Positions 45,188-54,139 of a DNA stretch of 64,000 bases are shown piece by piece. The stretch is from Mycobacterium paraffinicum (lineage in GTDB: Bacteria; Actinomycetota; Actinomycetes; Mycobacteriales; Mycobacteriaceae): positions 124,001 through 188,000 of the forward strand of contig NZ_MPNT01000010.1 in assembly GCF_001907675.1 (NCBI RefSeq), written 5' to 3'. The position numbers were made by a program, and so were the translations under genes. The notes beneath the pieces are model-generated. The model saw only the letters and a program-made list of their open reading frames with translations. It ran no database searches and had not been told where the DNA came from. How positions within the stretch are numbered: position 1 is the stretch's first letter; every line of letters begins with the position of its first letter.

Positions 45188-45880
45188 ATGGCGAAAGTTC
45201 TGTTTGTCGTGACCGGCGCAAGTTACTGGACCCTCAAGGACGGCACCAGGCATCCGACCGGCTACTGGGCCGAGGAATTCGCGGCCCCGTACCGCGAGCT
45301 CACCAACGCCGGTCACCAAATCGTGGTCGCCACGCCGAAAGGCGTTGTGCCGCATGTGGACGTGATGAGCCTGCGTCCGTCGATGGCCGGCAGCGAAGAG
45401 ATCGCCCTTGAGCTCGAGGAGATCCTGCGATCCGCCGAGGAATTGCGCCGCCCCATCGAGTTGGCCGACGCCCGCCTCGAGGACTATGACGCCGTCTACT
45501 ACCCGGGCGGCCACGGCCCGATGGAGGACCTGTGGCAGGACGCCGACTCCGGTCGCTTGTTGACCGCGGCGCTCGCATCCGGCAAGCCGCTGGCCATCGT
45601 CTGCCACGCCCCGGTCGCCATGATGGCAACTCGGCGAAACGGGATTTCACCGTTCGCCGGCTACCGGGTCACGGCCTTCACCAACGACGAAGAGGATGGC
45701 GTCGGGCTGCGGGCGAAGGCGCGGTGGACGGCCGAGGACGAACTGGTGAAGATGGGCGTCGACTTCTTGCGCGGCGAAGTTTGGAAGCCCTACACGCTGA
45801 AAGACCGCAATCTCTTCACGGGACAGAACCCCGCCTCGGCTGGGCCGTTGGCGAAGGAGTTCATGAAGGAACTCGGTTAG
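45188..45880 (+). CDS. DJ-1/PfpI superfamily protein (Hsp31-like class I amidotransferase fold)
   Basis: This 230-residue protein has the DJ-1 nucleophile elbow AIVCHAPVAM with Cys139-His140, the acidic residue in GYWAEEFAAPY (Glu29/30) and PGGHGPMEDL. This triad layout is that of the Hsp31/YhbO-like group, proposed to act as glyoxalase III, deglycase or chaperone. All three residues are present, so catalysis is plausible. ATG 45188 follows GAGGGGATA. It precedes the ATP-grasp gene by about 150 bp on the same strand; a link is possible but not shown. Confidence 0.88.
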   Translation: MAKVLFVVTGASYWTLKDGTRHPTGYWAEEFAAPYRELTNAGHQIVVATPKGVVPHVDVMSLRPSMAGSEEIALELEEILRSAEELRRPIELADARLEDYDAVYYPGGHGPMEDLWQDADSGRLLTAALASGKPLAIVCHAPVAMMATRRNGISPFAGYRVTAFTNDEEDGVGLRAKARWTAEDELVKMGVDFLRGEVWKPYTLKDRNLFTGQNPASAGPLAKEFMKELG

Positions 45881-46026
45881 GGGAGTGCCGGCCCGCGGGG
45901 CGCCCCGAGCGCTCCGCTTTCGCGTGGCCGTGCGCGGGTCCACACTTGGGGAATGACGGTATGTGATCGCAACACTGACACGCTGACTACACCCTCGGCG
46001 GAGGCGTCGACGTCAGCGCGGGTGGG

Positions 46027-47499
46027 GTGATCGTGCCCGGGTCGGAGCGGCGCGCCCCACTCAAAGGCCTCTCGGACGTCCGCGCGTTCTTCCACACCAA
46101 CAAGGTGCCGCTGTTCTTCATCTCGCCGACCCCGTTCAACCTGCTAGGCGTTGACCGCTGGATACGAAACTTCTTCTACCTCACCTACTTTGACTCTTTC
46201 GAGGGCACCCACTCGCGGGTGTTCGTGCCGCGGCGGCGCGACCGTCGTGATTTCGACTCCATGGACGAAGTGTGCAGCCACCTGCTGTCCGATCCCGAGA
46301 CGCTCGAGTTCATCGCGGGCAAAGGGCCCGGCGGTAAGTGCTGTTTTGTGATGCTGAACGAGGAAATCCAGGCCCTCGCGCGGTCGGCCGGCCTCGAGGT
46401 CATGCATCCGCCGATCGAGCTGCGCCAGCGACTGGGCTCCAAGATCGTCATGACGCGCCTGGCCAACGAGGCGGGCATACCCAGCGTGCCCCACGCAATT
46501 GGGAGGGTCGGCTCCTACGACGAACTGCTGACGCTGGCGCAAAGCGCCGGACTGGGCGATGACCTCGTGATCTCGATCGCGTACGGCGCAGCCGGCAGCG
46601 GGACGTTCTTTGTGCACGGCCAGCGCGACTGGGACGAACATGCCGGTGCTCTGACCTCGCAGCAAGAAGTCAAGGTCATGAAGCGCATCCGCAATGTCGA
46701 GGTGTGCCTCGAGGGCGCCGTGACCCGCCAGGGCACCGTGGTCGGCCCCGCGATGACGAGTCTCGTCGGTTATTCGGAGCTGACTCCGAGCCGGGGCAGC
46801 TGGTGTGGGAACGACATCTGGCGCGAGGTGCTGCCGCCCGCTCAGACCCACGCCGCGCGGGAAATGGTGTCCAAGCTGGGCGACGTCATGCGCCGCGAGG
46901 GTTACCTCGGCTACTTCGAGGTGGACCTGCTGCATGACCTCGACTCCGACCAGCTCTACCTCGGCGAGGTGAACCCGCGCCTGAGCGGCGCCAGCCCGAT
47001 GACCAACCTGACCACCGAGGCTTACGCCGACATTCCGCTGTTCCTCTTTCACCTGCTCGAGTACATGGATGTGGAGTACGAGCTCGATATCGACGAGATC
47101 AACTCGCGCTGGGAGCGGGGCTATGGCGAAGACGAGGTCTGGGGCCAGGTAATCATCACGGAGACGTCGCCGGACATCGAGATCTTCACCGCGACGCCGC
47201 GCACCGGGGTATGGCGTATAGACGACGACGGTCGGGTCTCCTTTTCGCGGACCGCCAACGACTGGGCCACGCTGCTCGACGGCTCCGAGGCCTTCTACCT
47301 GCGGGTCGCGGCACCCGGCGACTTGCGTTCCGAGGGCGCCCAACTCGGTGTGCTCGTCACTCGCTCGCACCTGCAGACCGACGACTACAAGCTCAGCGAG
47401 CGCTGCCAGCGCTGGGTCAAGGGCATGAAGGCGAAGTTCGTTTCGACGCCCCTTACCCCCGCCGCGCCGATCGTCTCTCGGCTCGTCGCGCGCGCGTGA
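46027..47499 (+). CDS. ATP-grasp ligase of unknown substrate
   Basis: This 490-residue ATP-grasp enzyme has a central ATP-binding domain (RQRLGSKIVMTRLANEAGIPSVP, a glycine-rich loop near AYGAAGSGTFF). The Mg site is in GYFEVDLLHDLDSDQLYLGEVNPRLSG, where the Glu and Asn of GEVNPR coordinate metal. Such enzymes join a carboxylate to an amine via acyl phosphate. It lacks the biotin and carboxyltransferase parts, so it is not an acyl-CoA carboxylase. Its stop overlaps the start of the amidohydrolase gene by 4 bp (GTGA), so the two are coupled. The start at GTG 46027 is tentative; no strong ribosome binding site is seen. Confidence 0.85.
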   Translation: MIVPGSERRAPLKGLSDVRAFFHTNKVPLFFISPTPFNLLGVDRWIRNFFYLTYFDSFEGTHSRVFVPRRRDRRDFDSMDEVCSHLLSDPETLEFIAGKGPGGKCCFVMLNEEIQALARSAGLEVMHPPIELRQRLGSKIVMTRLANEAGIPSVPHAIGRVGSYDELLTLAQSAGLGDDLVISIAYGAAGSGTFFVHGQRDWDEHAGALTSQQEVKVMKRIRNVEVCLEGAVTRQGTVVGPAMTSLVGYSELTPSRGSWCGNDIWREVLPPAQTHAAREMVSKLGDVMRREGYLGYFEVDLLHDLDSDQLYLGEVNPRLSGASPMTNLTTEAYADIPLFLFHLLEYMDVEYELDIDEINSRWERGYGEDEVWGQVIITETSPDIEIFTATPRTGVWRIDDDGRVSFSRTANDWATLLDGSEAFYLRVAAPGDLRSEGAQLGVLVTRSHLQTDDYKLSERCQRWVKGMKAKFVSTPLTPAAPIVSRLVARA

Positions 47500-48674
47500 G
47501 CGCCCCGGCCGGTATCTCCCTGGACAACTGGCTGACGGCGCCCTACTCGCATTGGTCGTTCCAGCACGTCGACGACTTCGTGCCCACGGTCGTCATCCCG
47601 CGCGGGACGGGGCCGGTCGCCCCGTTGCCAGCGGCCAGCGCGCCCGTCGCCGAGATCCCGGTGATCGCCACGGACGGGGGCCCCACCACGGTCGGCGCGG
47701 TGATGACCGCCACCTCCACCGACGGGTGGGCCGTCGCCCACCGCGGTGTCATCGTGGCCGAGGAGTACCTCCACGGCATGGCGGCCGACACCCGGCACCT
47801 GCTGTTCTCGGTGAGCAAGTCGCTGGTGGGTGCCGTTGCCGGCGCGCTGCACGACGCCGGTGCGATCCAGCTCGACGCGCCGGTCACGGCGTTCGTTCCC
47901 GACTTGGCGACCTCCGGCTACGCCGGTGCGACGGTGCGCCACCTGCTGGACATGAGGTCGGGTATCAAGTTCTCCGAGAACTATGACGACCCGGCCGCCG
48001 AGATTCATCTGCTCGACCAGGTGATGGGGTGGGCACCACGGCGAAACCCGGACGCCCCCGCCACGCTGCGCGACTTCCTGCTGACCCTGCGGCGGAAGTC
48101 GGCGCACGGCGGCCCGTTCGAATACCGCTCGTGTGAAACGGACGTACTCGGCTGGATCTGCGAGGTCGCCGGCGGTCGACGCATGCCGGAGCTGATGTCG
48201 GAGCTCCTGTGGAGCCGGATCGGCGCCGAGTACGACGCCACCATCGCCGTCGACGCCGCCGGCACCGGCTTTTTCGACGGCGGCGTCAACGCCTGCCTCA
48301 CCGACCTGATCCGGTTCGGTTCGCTGTTCCTGCGCGACGGTGTTTCGTTGACCGGCCGACAGGTGGTGCCGACGGGGTGGCTCGCCGATACCTTCGACGG
48401 CGGACCCGACTCGCGTGAGGCGTTCGCCGCCAGCCCCGACCACGACGCCGATCTGCCCGGCGGGATGTACCGCAACCAGATGTGGTTCCCCTATCCGGGC
48501 GCCAATGTTGTGTTGTGCCTTGGTATGTGCGGCCAGATGGTCTACGTCAACCGTGCCGCGGACGTCGTCGCCGCCAAGGTGTCCACCCAGGCCCACTCGC
48601 ACGAGCCGCACATGTTGGACACGTTGCGCGCGTTCGATGCGGTGGCGGAGGAGCTGGCTGGGGGCGCCGGCTAG
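47496..48674 (+). CDS. Serine hydrolase of the NylB / beta-lactamase family
   Basis: This 392-residue serine hydrolase has the beta-lactamase/penicillin-binding fold. The nucleophile motif is FSVSKSLVG (Ser105, Lys108 as SxxK) and the catalytic Tyr is Tyr210 in FEYRSCETDVLGWI. These align with Ser112, Lys115 and Tyr215 of 6-aminohexanoate-dimer hydrolase NylB, and the length is the same; further matches are LLDMRSGIKFSENYDDP and GFFDGGVNACLTDL. NylB-type enzymes cleave linear amides or esters. No signal peptide is present, so it acts in the cytosol. GTG 47496 lies inside the stop of the ATP-grasp gene. Confidence 0.88.
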   Translation: MSAPAGISLDNWLTAPYSHWSFQHVDDFVPTVVIPRGTGPVAPLPAASAPVAEIPVIATDGGPTTVGAVMTATSTDGWAVAHRGVIVAEEYLHGMAADTRHLLFSVSKSLVGAVAGALHDAGAIQLDAPVTAFVPDLATSGYAGATVRHLLDMRSGIKFSENYDDPAAEIHLLDQVMGWAPRRNPDAPATLRDFLLTLRRKSAHGGPFEYRSCETDVLGWICEVAGGRRMPELMSELLWSRIGAEYDATIAVDAAGTGFFDGGVNACLTDLIRFGSLFLRDGVSLTGRQVVPTGWLADTFDGGPDSREAFAASPDHDADLPGGMYRNQMWFPYPGANVVLCLGMCGQMVYVNRAADVVAAKVSTQAHSHEPHMLDTLRAFDAVAEELAGGAG

Positions 48675-48735
48675 CGCGTGTCGTGAAGGACGACCCGAGC
48701 ATTTTCTGCCGGAGCCGCAGATGAGCCAGCAAGTA

Positions 48736-51093
48736 TCAACCCTTTACTGTTCGGCGAGCAATAGTCGCCCACTCGGCATCTGAAGCAAACGAAAGCTCAC
48801 GCCATTCGATTCGGAGAAATTCCGTAGCTGGCTGTCGGACGTAGCGAAGCGGCTCGATGATCGCGTAATGATTTGATTGGGAATGTTCCAACTCCTCTTC
48901 CGACACTCCAGTGCTGCCGCATCCGGAGATTATTAGAGGCCTCGGCGCATCACTTTCGTCGAAGCGATCAAGAACGAGAGACTCTCTGAGTTGTGGCTTA
49001 TGTTTGTGTCCGTGCATAACCAAAGAGAAACCGAGCTTCTCGAGGCGTTTTTCGACTAGTCCAGCATCGCGAACAGTGGACATGTCAAGAAACACGTCAC
49101 CAGCAGTCCTTGCCGCCAAAGATTCTGGATAAGGAAGCAGGTGGTGATGCATTATTGCGAAATGCACTCCGGTGGAACCGCGCAATAGTCTTGCAATATT
49201 GTCTAGCTGAGCCTTCCCTACAAACCCGTAGTGATTTTGATCATCCTCAAAGACGCATGAATTAAGGCCAACAAATGTGACGTCACCGTGCCTGGCGAAT
49301 AAAACGATCTGGTTCGCTTTCGGCCGCTCCTCGTTTATCTGGAAATTCCATTTAATTAGCGGAAACCTTTCACGAAATAACTGTTCGCCATAGAATCTGT
49401 GGGCAAAAACCAGGTAATCATCAAACCGATGAGCCAAATTCTGCTTGGCGGCCGCCCAATTGACGTCGTGATTACCGGGCACAAGTAATACTTGGTCTCG
49501 CCCTACTCCAACCTTCTCACAGATTTCGGAAAGGAAAGCATTGACGAGGTGAAACTCGTTTTCTGTTGCTGTATAGGTCAGATCACCTGAGATTACAAGG
49601 ACAACGTCGCCGGGAGAGCAATTGGTGCGACGTATAGCCCGACTTATCTCGTCTATCATCTCTAGACTCAGCCGCCGCGAGTTCTCGCTGTCTACGAACC
49701 TGTGCATATCTATGGGTTTCGAGTCTTTGCCCAACTTCGAGCCGAAATGTACATCTGAAAGATGAAATATCAACTTCGGCCCGCTAGGGCCCGCAGCAAC
49801 TCCGCGGCGTGTATCGCTTAGTCCGGGCGCCGCGATGTTTGCTAGCACACTAGGATCACCCGCGGCGTCAAGCAATACTTTTCCAAGTCTACCAGCTAAA
49901 TCTGGATTTATGCCAGCTTCGCCAAGTAATAATATCTGTTCTGCCGTCGACTCGAGCTCGACCCGACCCGCTCCATTGCCAACGGCGCGCCCGGCGTGCT
50001 CATAAGCTGCATCCTCATATCCCAACGCAACCGAAGCTTCCGCAAGAACAAGCTCCGCCCAGAAATCACCAACGAATAATGGATTGTTAGTGATTGAGTC
50101 GTATAGCTCCTTATAGATATCAAAGCCGCTCTTGGCGTCGTCAACCATGTCAGCGATCAGCAAAGTGCCGGCAAAAGCAACGCGGAGGTACAAACTATCA
50201 GGAGACAAAACAAGTCCCCGCCGATAATAATTCAGCGCCTCACGGTAGTTTTGCTCCCTTTTGTAGAGACCACCTAACATGCCAAGCGCCTCTGGATCAT
50301 TCGGATTCAAAGTCAAAGCATTGCCAAGTTCATCCTTTGCGCCGCTATAGTCTCCGGCTTTTCGAAGATAAAATCCGCGCTGGCGGTGCACCTCATAGTC
50401 TTCCTCCGCCTGGGGATAACCGGCTTGGAGTACAAGCGCCGCCGACACGAAGTCGCCGACCTTCGCGAGCTTAAACGAAAGCTTTAAGAGGCCAGATGTG
50501 GGTAAAGTTGGGAAATTCTTCGCCCAATGCCACACTGCCACGAGCTGCTCTACGCTGCTTGCTCGCTCAATCTTATGATTGAATTCCTGTTCGAATGTTG
50601 CTTGATCAGTAGCAGGATTGAGTGATAGGCCCATCGACTCTAGAGACTGACGTACGCGACTGACGGGTTCCGGGAGGTCGGTCGAAAGAGCTCCCGTAAA
50701 TGACCGTTGGAAGAGTTTGTCGCTATGAAACTGCCGGTCATAGAAGAGTACCCGCTGAGTTGCAATATCAAAGGGCAGAGTGGTTCCCTTGATTGCCACA
50801 AGTATCGTCCGACCTGAAGATATCGCCTGCCGAATCCCCAGCTCGTAGTAGACATTTCCATTAGGGCTGCTGACGTCCGCTACCACGACATCTGAATTCA
50901 TCAAGTATTTGAACGCTTGGTCGGTTATTTCACCCGTCTCAACGACCTCATCGACTCGTGACACTGCGTATCCTGCATCAGCGGCCAACGGGCGGAGCAC
51001 CTCACGATAAAAACTATCAAAATCATGCGGTTCGCCGGTTTCCAGTGGCCGGACACCGAATGGCATGATGACAAAGAGGGACTTTGATCTCAT
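48736..51093 (-). CDS. TIR/deoxyribosyltransferase-like + TPR + calcineurin-type phosphoesterase fusion
   Basis: A 785-residue three-part protein. Residues 3-120 form a Rossmann-like domain (SLFVIMPFG, SDVVVADVSSPNGNVYYELG with Glu84, LPFDIATQRVLFYD) of the TIR/nucleoside-deoxyribosyltransferase-like type found in conflict systems. Residues about 200-410 are helical with TPR units (AGDYSGAKDELGNALTLNPNDPEAL, QNYREALNYYRRGL). Residues 440-700 are a metallophosphoesterase with Asp447-His449, Gly503-Asp504, GNHD 540-543, HHH 649-651 and HGHKH 694-698, so all metal ligands are present. ATG 51093 places the start directly before the first strand. The gene is much more AT-rich than its neighbours, and its upstream side abuts a truncated pseudogene, both signs of transfer. 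A defence or stress effector role is inference. Confidence 0.85.
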   Translation of the reverse strand: MRSKSLFVIMPFGVRPLETGEPHDFDSFYREVLRPLAADAGYAVSRVDEVVETGEITDQAFKYLMNSDVVVADVSSPNGNVYYELGIRQAISSGRTILVAIKGTTLPFDIATQRVLFYDRQFHSDKLFQRSFTGALSTDLPEPVSRVRQSLESMGLSLNPATDQATFEQEFNHKIERASSVEQLVAVWHWAKNFPTLPTSGLLKLSFKLAKVGDFVSAALVLQAGYPQAEEDYEVHRQRGFYLRKAGDYSGAKDELGNALTLNPNDPEALGMLGGLYKREQNYREALNYYRRGLVLSPDSLYLRVAFAGTLLIADMVDDAKSGFDIYKELYDSITNNPLFVGDFWAELVLAEASVALGYEDAAYEHAGRAVGNGAGRVELESTAEQILLLGEAGINPDLAGRLGKVLLDAAGDPSVLANIAAPGLSDTRRGVAAGPSGPKLIFHLSDVHFGSKLGKDSKPIDMHRFVDSENSRRLSLEMIDEISRAIRRTNCSPGDVVLVISGDLTYTATENEFHLVNAFLSEICEKVGVGRDQVLLVPGNHDVNWAAAKQNLAHRFDDYLVFAHRFYGEQLFRERFPLIKWNFQINEERPKANQIVLFARHGDVTFVGLNSCVFEDDQNHYGFVGKAQLDNIARLLRGSTGVHFAIMHHHLLPYPESLAARTAGDVFLDMSTVRDAGLVEKRLEKLGFSLVMHGHKHKPQLRESLVLDRFDESDAPRPLIISGCGSTGVSEEELEHSQSNHYAIIEPLRYVRQPATEFLRIEWRELSFASDAEWATIARRTVKG

Positions 51094-51246
51094 GAGTCGA
51101 GCGTAGACCAGTTGACATGAATGGCCCGGCAGATTTCCAAACGTAGTTCGAGACGCATACGGCCGGCGGCCGACGGCTGATGCCGACGGCTTCACGGGGT
51201 TGTGCACCCTTCCCCCTTTCGTCGCCACCCTTTCGTGGATGTTTAA

Positions 51247-52061
<815 letters not shown>

Positions 52062-52386
52062 GGGCATGCATGTCTAGCAACGCCTTAACCGGGCAGTAGC
52101 GCCAGCCGATCGCCTAACCCGCCACGTAAAGCCCTGCGCAGCTAGGACGGAGATTGGCCGCCAACGCCTAGCTTTGCGAGTAATCCGCAAACCCGCAGTT
52201 GGGGCGTAGGTTCCAGCAAACTTGACGGCTGTGTTGACAGGGCGCTGACAAGCCGGTTTGCTCGCCAACTTCCCGCCGAAACAGGCTGACGGCTTTTCCC
52301 GGAAAACGGGCAGACTCACCCGTTAGGCTGGCTGTAATCGGGGGCGATCCGTTGAGTAGTGCAGCTGAAGTTCTTGGAGAAGACGC
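52062..52386. other. 325-bp non-coding left end of the integrated element
   Basis: No supported gene. Open frames on either strand have no ribosome binding site and mixed codon use. It should include the promoter of the DUF4145 gene; AGTTCTTGGAGAAG just before ATG 52387 provides the ribosome binding site. No clear palindrome or RNA gene is seen. Confidence 0.45.
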
Positions 52387-53088
52387 ATGGACGTAGCGGA
52401 CGGCATATTCACCATAAACGCTGCAGGTCACTACAACGCCGCCTCTCTCGACGCCTGGGCGGCGATTGAGTGTCCAAACTGCACCGCGCCGATGACACTT
52501 GTGGTCGCTAAGCGGATACCACCAACCGGGCAGACCGCAAGGGTGTCCCACACCTGGCTGTGGTGCGTGAAATGCGCCAGAGGCGCAGTTCTCAACGGAG
52601 TAACAATATCGCCGGGCAAGCGGGAATACCCCACACCCGACGGCACGCCTGAGACGGAAACGCAGTTGTGGGAGGAAGTTCGCAGCTGCTTGTCGATCAA
52701 CGCCTACAACGCAGTAGCGATGTTATGCCGAAAACTATTGCTACACTTGGTTTATACCCACGCAAGAAGTCAGAATCCAAAGGCCGCGCCTCGTAAGATT
52801 AGTTTTGCGGAGGCGGTGCAGTATCTACTAGACAAGGGCGTGATTACTGCGGCGAACGAGCCGCTTGCGGTCGAGATCAAAAACATTGGCAACCGAGCAA
52901 ACCACGAGCTTCCCGACGTCACAGAAGAAGAAGCTCGAAAGATCTTGCTGTTTATGCACTACCTATTCGTGAGCGTGTACGAGATACCCACCAGGGCCAG
53001 TATCCCAACGGTATTCGTTGGAGAGGCCGCTGAACCCTATGAGGGAGACTTAGAGCCAGATGTCGGCGACCAGCAGTCCGAGGGATGA
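52387..53088 (+). CDS. Zinc-ribbon DUF4145 protein
   Basis: This 233-residue protein has an N-terminal zinc ribbon with Cys29/Cys32 (CPNC) and Cys60/Cys63 (CVKC), then a helical DUF4145 domain. It includes YNAVAMLCRKLLLHLVY, FAEAVQYLLDKGVI and IKNIGNRANHELPDVTEEEA. DUF4145 is a HEPN-like helical domain often found with restriction, toxin and other mobile-element genes. The NRANH segment sits where HEPN proteins carry an Arg...His motif, though the spacing is shorter than in RNase HEPNs. ATG 52387 has GGAGAAG upstream. Its stop overlaps the next start (ATGA), so they form a two-gene unit. Confidence 0.85.
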   Translation: MDVADGIFTINAAGHYNAASLDAWAAIECPNCTAPMTLVVAKRIPPTGQTARVSHTWLWCVKCARGAVLNGVTISPGKREYPTPDGTPETETQLWEEVRSCLSINAYNAVAMLCRKLLLHLVYTHARSQNPKAAPRKISFAEAVQYLLDKGVITAANEPLAVEIKNIGNRANHELPDVTEEEARKILLFMHYLFVSVYEIPTRASIPTVFVGEAAEPYEGDLEPDVGDQQSEG

Positions 53089-53848
53089 AAGTGAGCGACG
53101 GATTGCTACTGGCCGATAGTTTCCTACAGCGCAACTCGTGGATGCCGGGTGTTGTGGCCGCCGTGGTCCTGTTCCTCATTGGAACCGGCATCACGCTGTA
53201 CTTGCGTCAGCGAGATAGGGACTCTAAGCACCTGGACTACGCGTCACTTCAGACTTGCCTATCGTAGTTAACCGGCCCGAGGATACTGACCTCAGAGTCA
53301 CATATTCCGATGAAGACGTAGACAACCCTCGGATCGTCAGGGTCCGTTTTGCCAACACCCGTAAGCAGGTCATTAAGGGTGACGAGTACCTAGAGGCCTA
53401 CAAAATCCATGTAAGTAAGGTCAAGTTGCTAGACGCTACAATTATCGAGGGGACTGCCAAAAACCTAGTACCTGTGCTGGTAGTCGACTCGAAATCCGAT
53501 GATCAGACAGTTGAGTTCGCCATAAACACGCTTAACGCCGGGGATGCTTTCACCGCACAACTGGTTGTGGACGGCGAAAACCCCACGGAGATACGGGTTT
53601 CCGGTCGGATCGAAGGCCAAACCAGATCGCCTCAGGCATATCAGGAACGCGAGCCATTGAGCACAAGACAGAAACGGCGTGGTGCCGCATTCCTCTTTTT
53701 GGGCATAGTTTGGGCAATTGCTGCGCTCTACCTTGCCAGGAGGCATGGTCACGACCCGTTCGCGATAATGTCGGGTGGCTTCGCAGGTTTGAGCGGCCTG
53801 ACTTTTGGGTTTGCCGCTGTTAACTTGCGCAGATCTCCGCAGTCGTAG
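53085..53848 (+). pseudogene. Membrane-anchored beta-domain protein, frameshifted
   Basis: ATG 53085 overlaps the DUF4145 stop. The first frame encodes an N-terminal membrane helix (VVAAVVLFLIGTGITLYL) and a basic stretch to KHLDY, then hits TAG 53265. From 53240 the next frame continues as RVTSDLPIVVNRPEDTDLRVTYSDED and on to TAG at 53846-53848, ending with two more hydrophobic helices (AAFLFLGIVWAIAALYL, SGGFAGLSGLTFGFAAV). Loss of one C after the Tyr codon at 53238 explains both frames. The restored protein would have about 253 residues with an external beta-rich domain (VDNPRIVRVRFANT). Family not recognised. Confidence 0.75.
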
Positions 53849-53849
53849 A

Positions 53850-54135
53850 TTTCCCTTATACCGGGCCTTTCGTGCCAGTGGCACTACGTTGTTCGCCTGC
53901 GGGGGCGGGCTAGGGACCGGACGCGCTAGCGGCGCAGCTTTGGCGGTCTCTTCGCTAGGGATAACCGTGGCGTAGATGTCTCGCGTTGTCAAAACTTTTG
54001 AATGACCCAACCAACGACTTACGTCGCGATAGTGATCGCCGGAAGGGTGGTAACGGCGAAGGTGTGCCGTAGATCGTGCCAACGGCTGTGCGGAAGGTTT
54101 AGTGCGGCTAAGGCGGGTTTGACACCAGTTGGTCG
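53850..54135 (-). pseudogene. Tyrosine recombinase (phage-type integrase) C-terminal remnant
   Basis: On the minus strand one frame reads GVKPALAALNLPHSRW-HDLRHTFAVTTL, including the HxLRH box with catalytic Arg. A one-base loss then moves the frame to SGDHYRDVSRWLGHSKVLTTRDIYATV, with GHS and the catalytic Tyr. The N-terminal two thirds are missing; instead the sequence joins the IS481-type transposase remnant at about 54135. It is the leftover of the enzyme that probably integrated this element at tRNA-Arg, and is now inactive. Confidence 0.85.
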
Positions 54136-54139
54136 CCTA

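Noticed and set aside
46027..47499. Biotin carboxylase
   Set aside because: It has an ATP-grasp domain but lacks the biotin carboxylase active-site segments and any biotin carrier, both plainly visible in AccA1 in the same window.
47496..48674. Antibiotic-resistance beta-lactamase
   Set aside because: No signal peptide, and the motif spacing and length follow NylB-type amide hydrolases rather than secreted class A or C lactamases.
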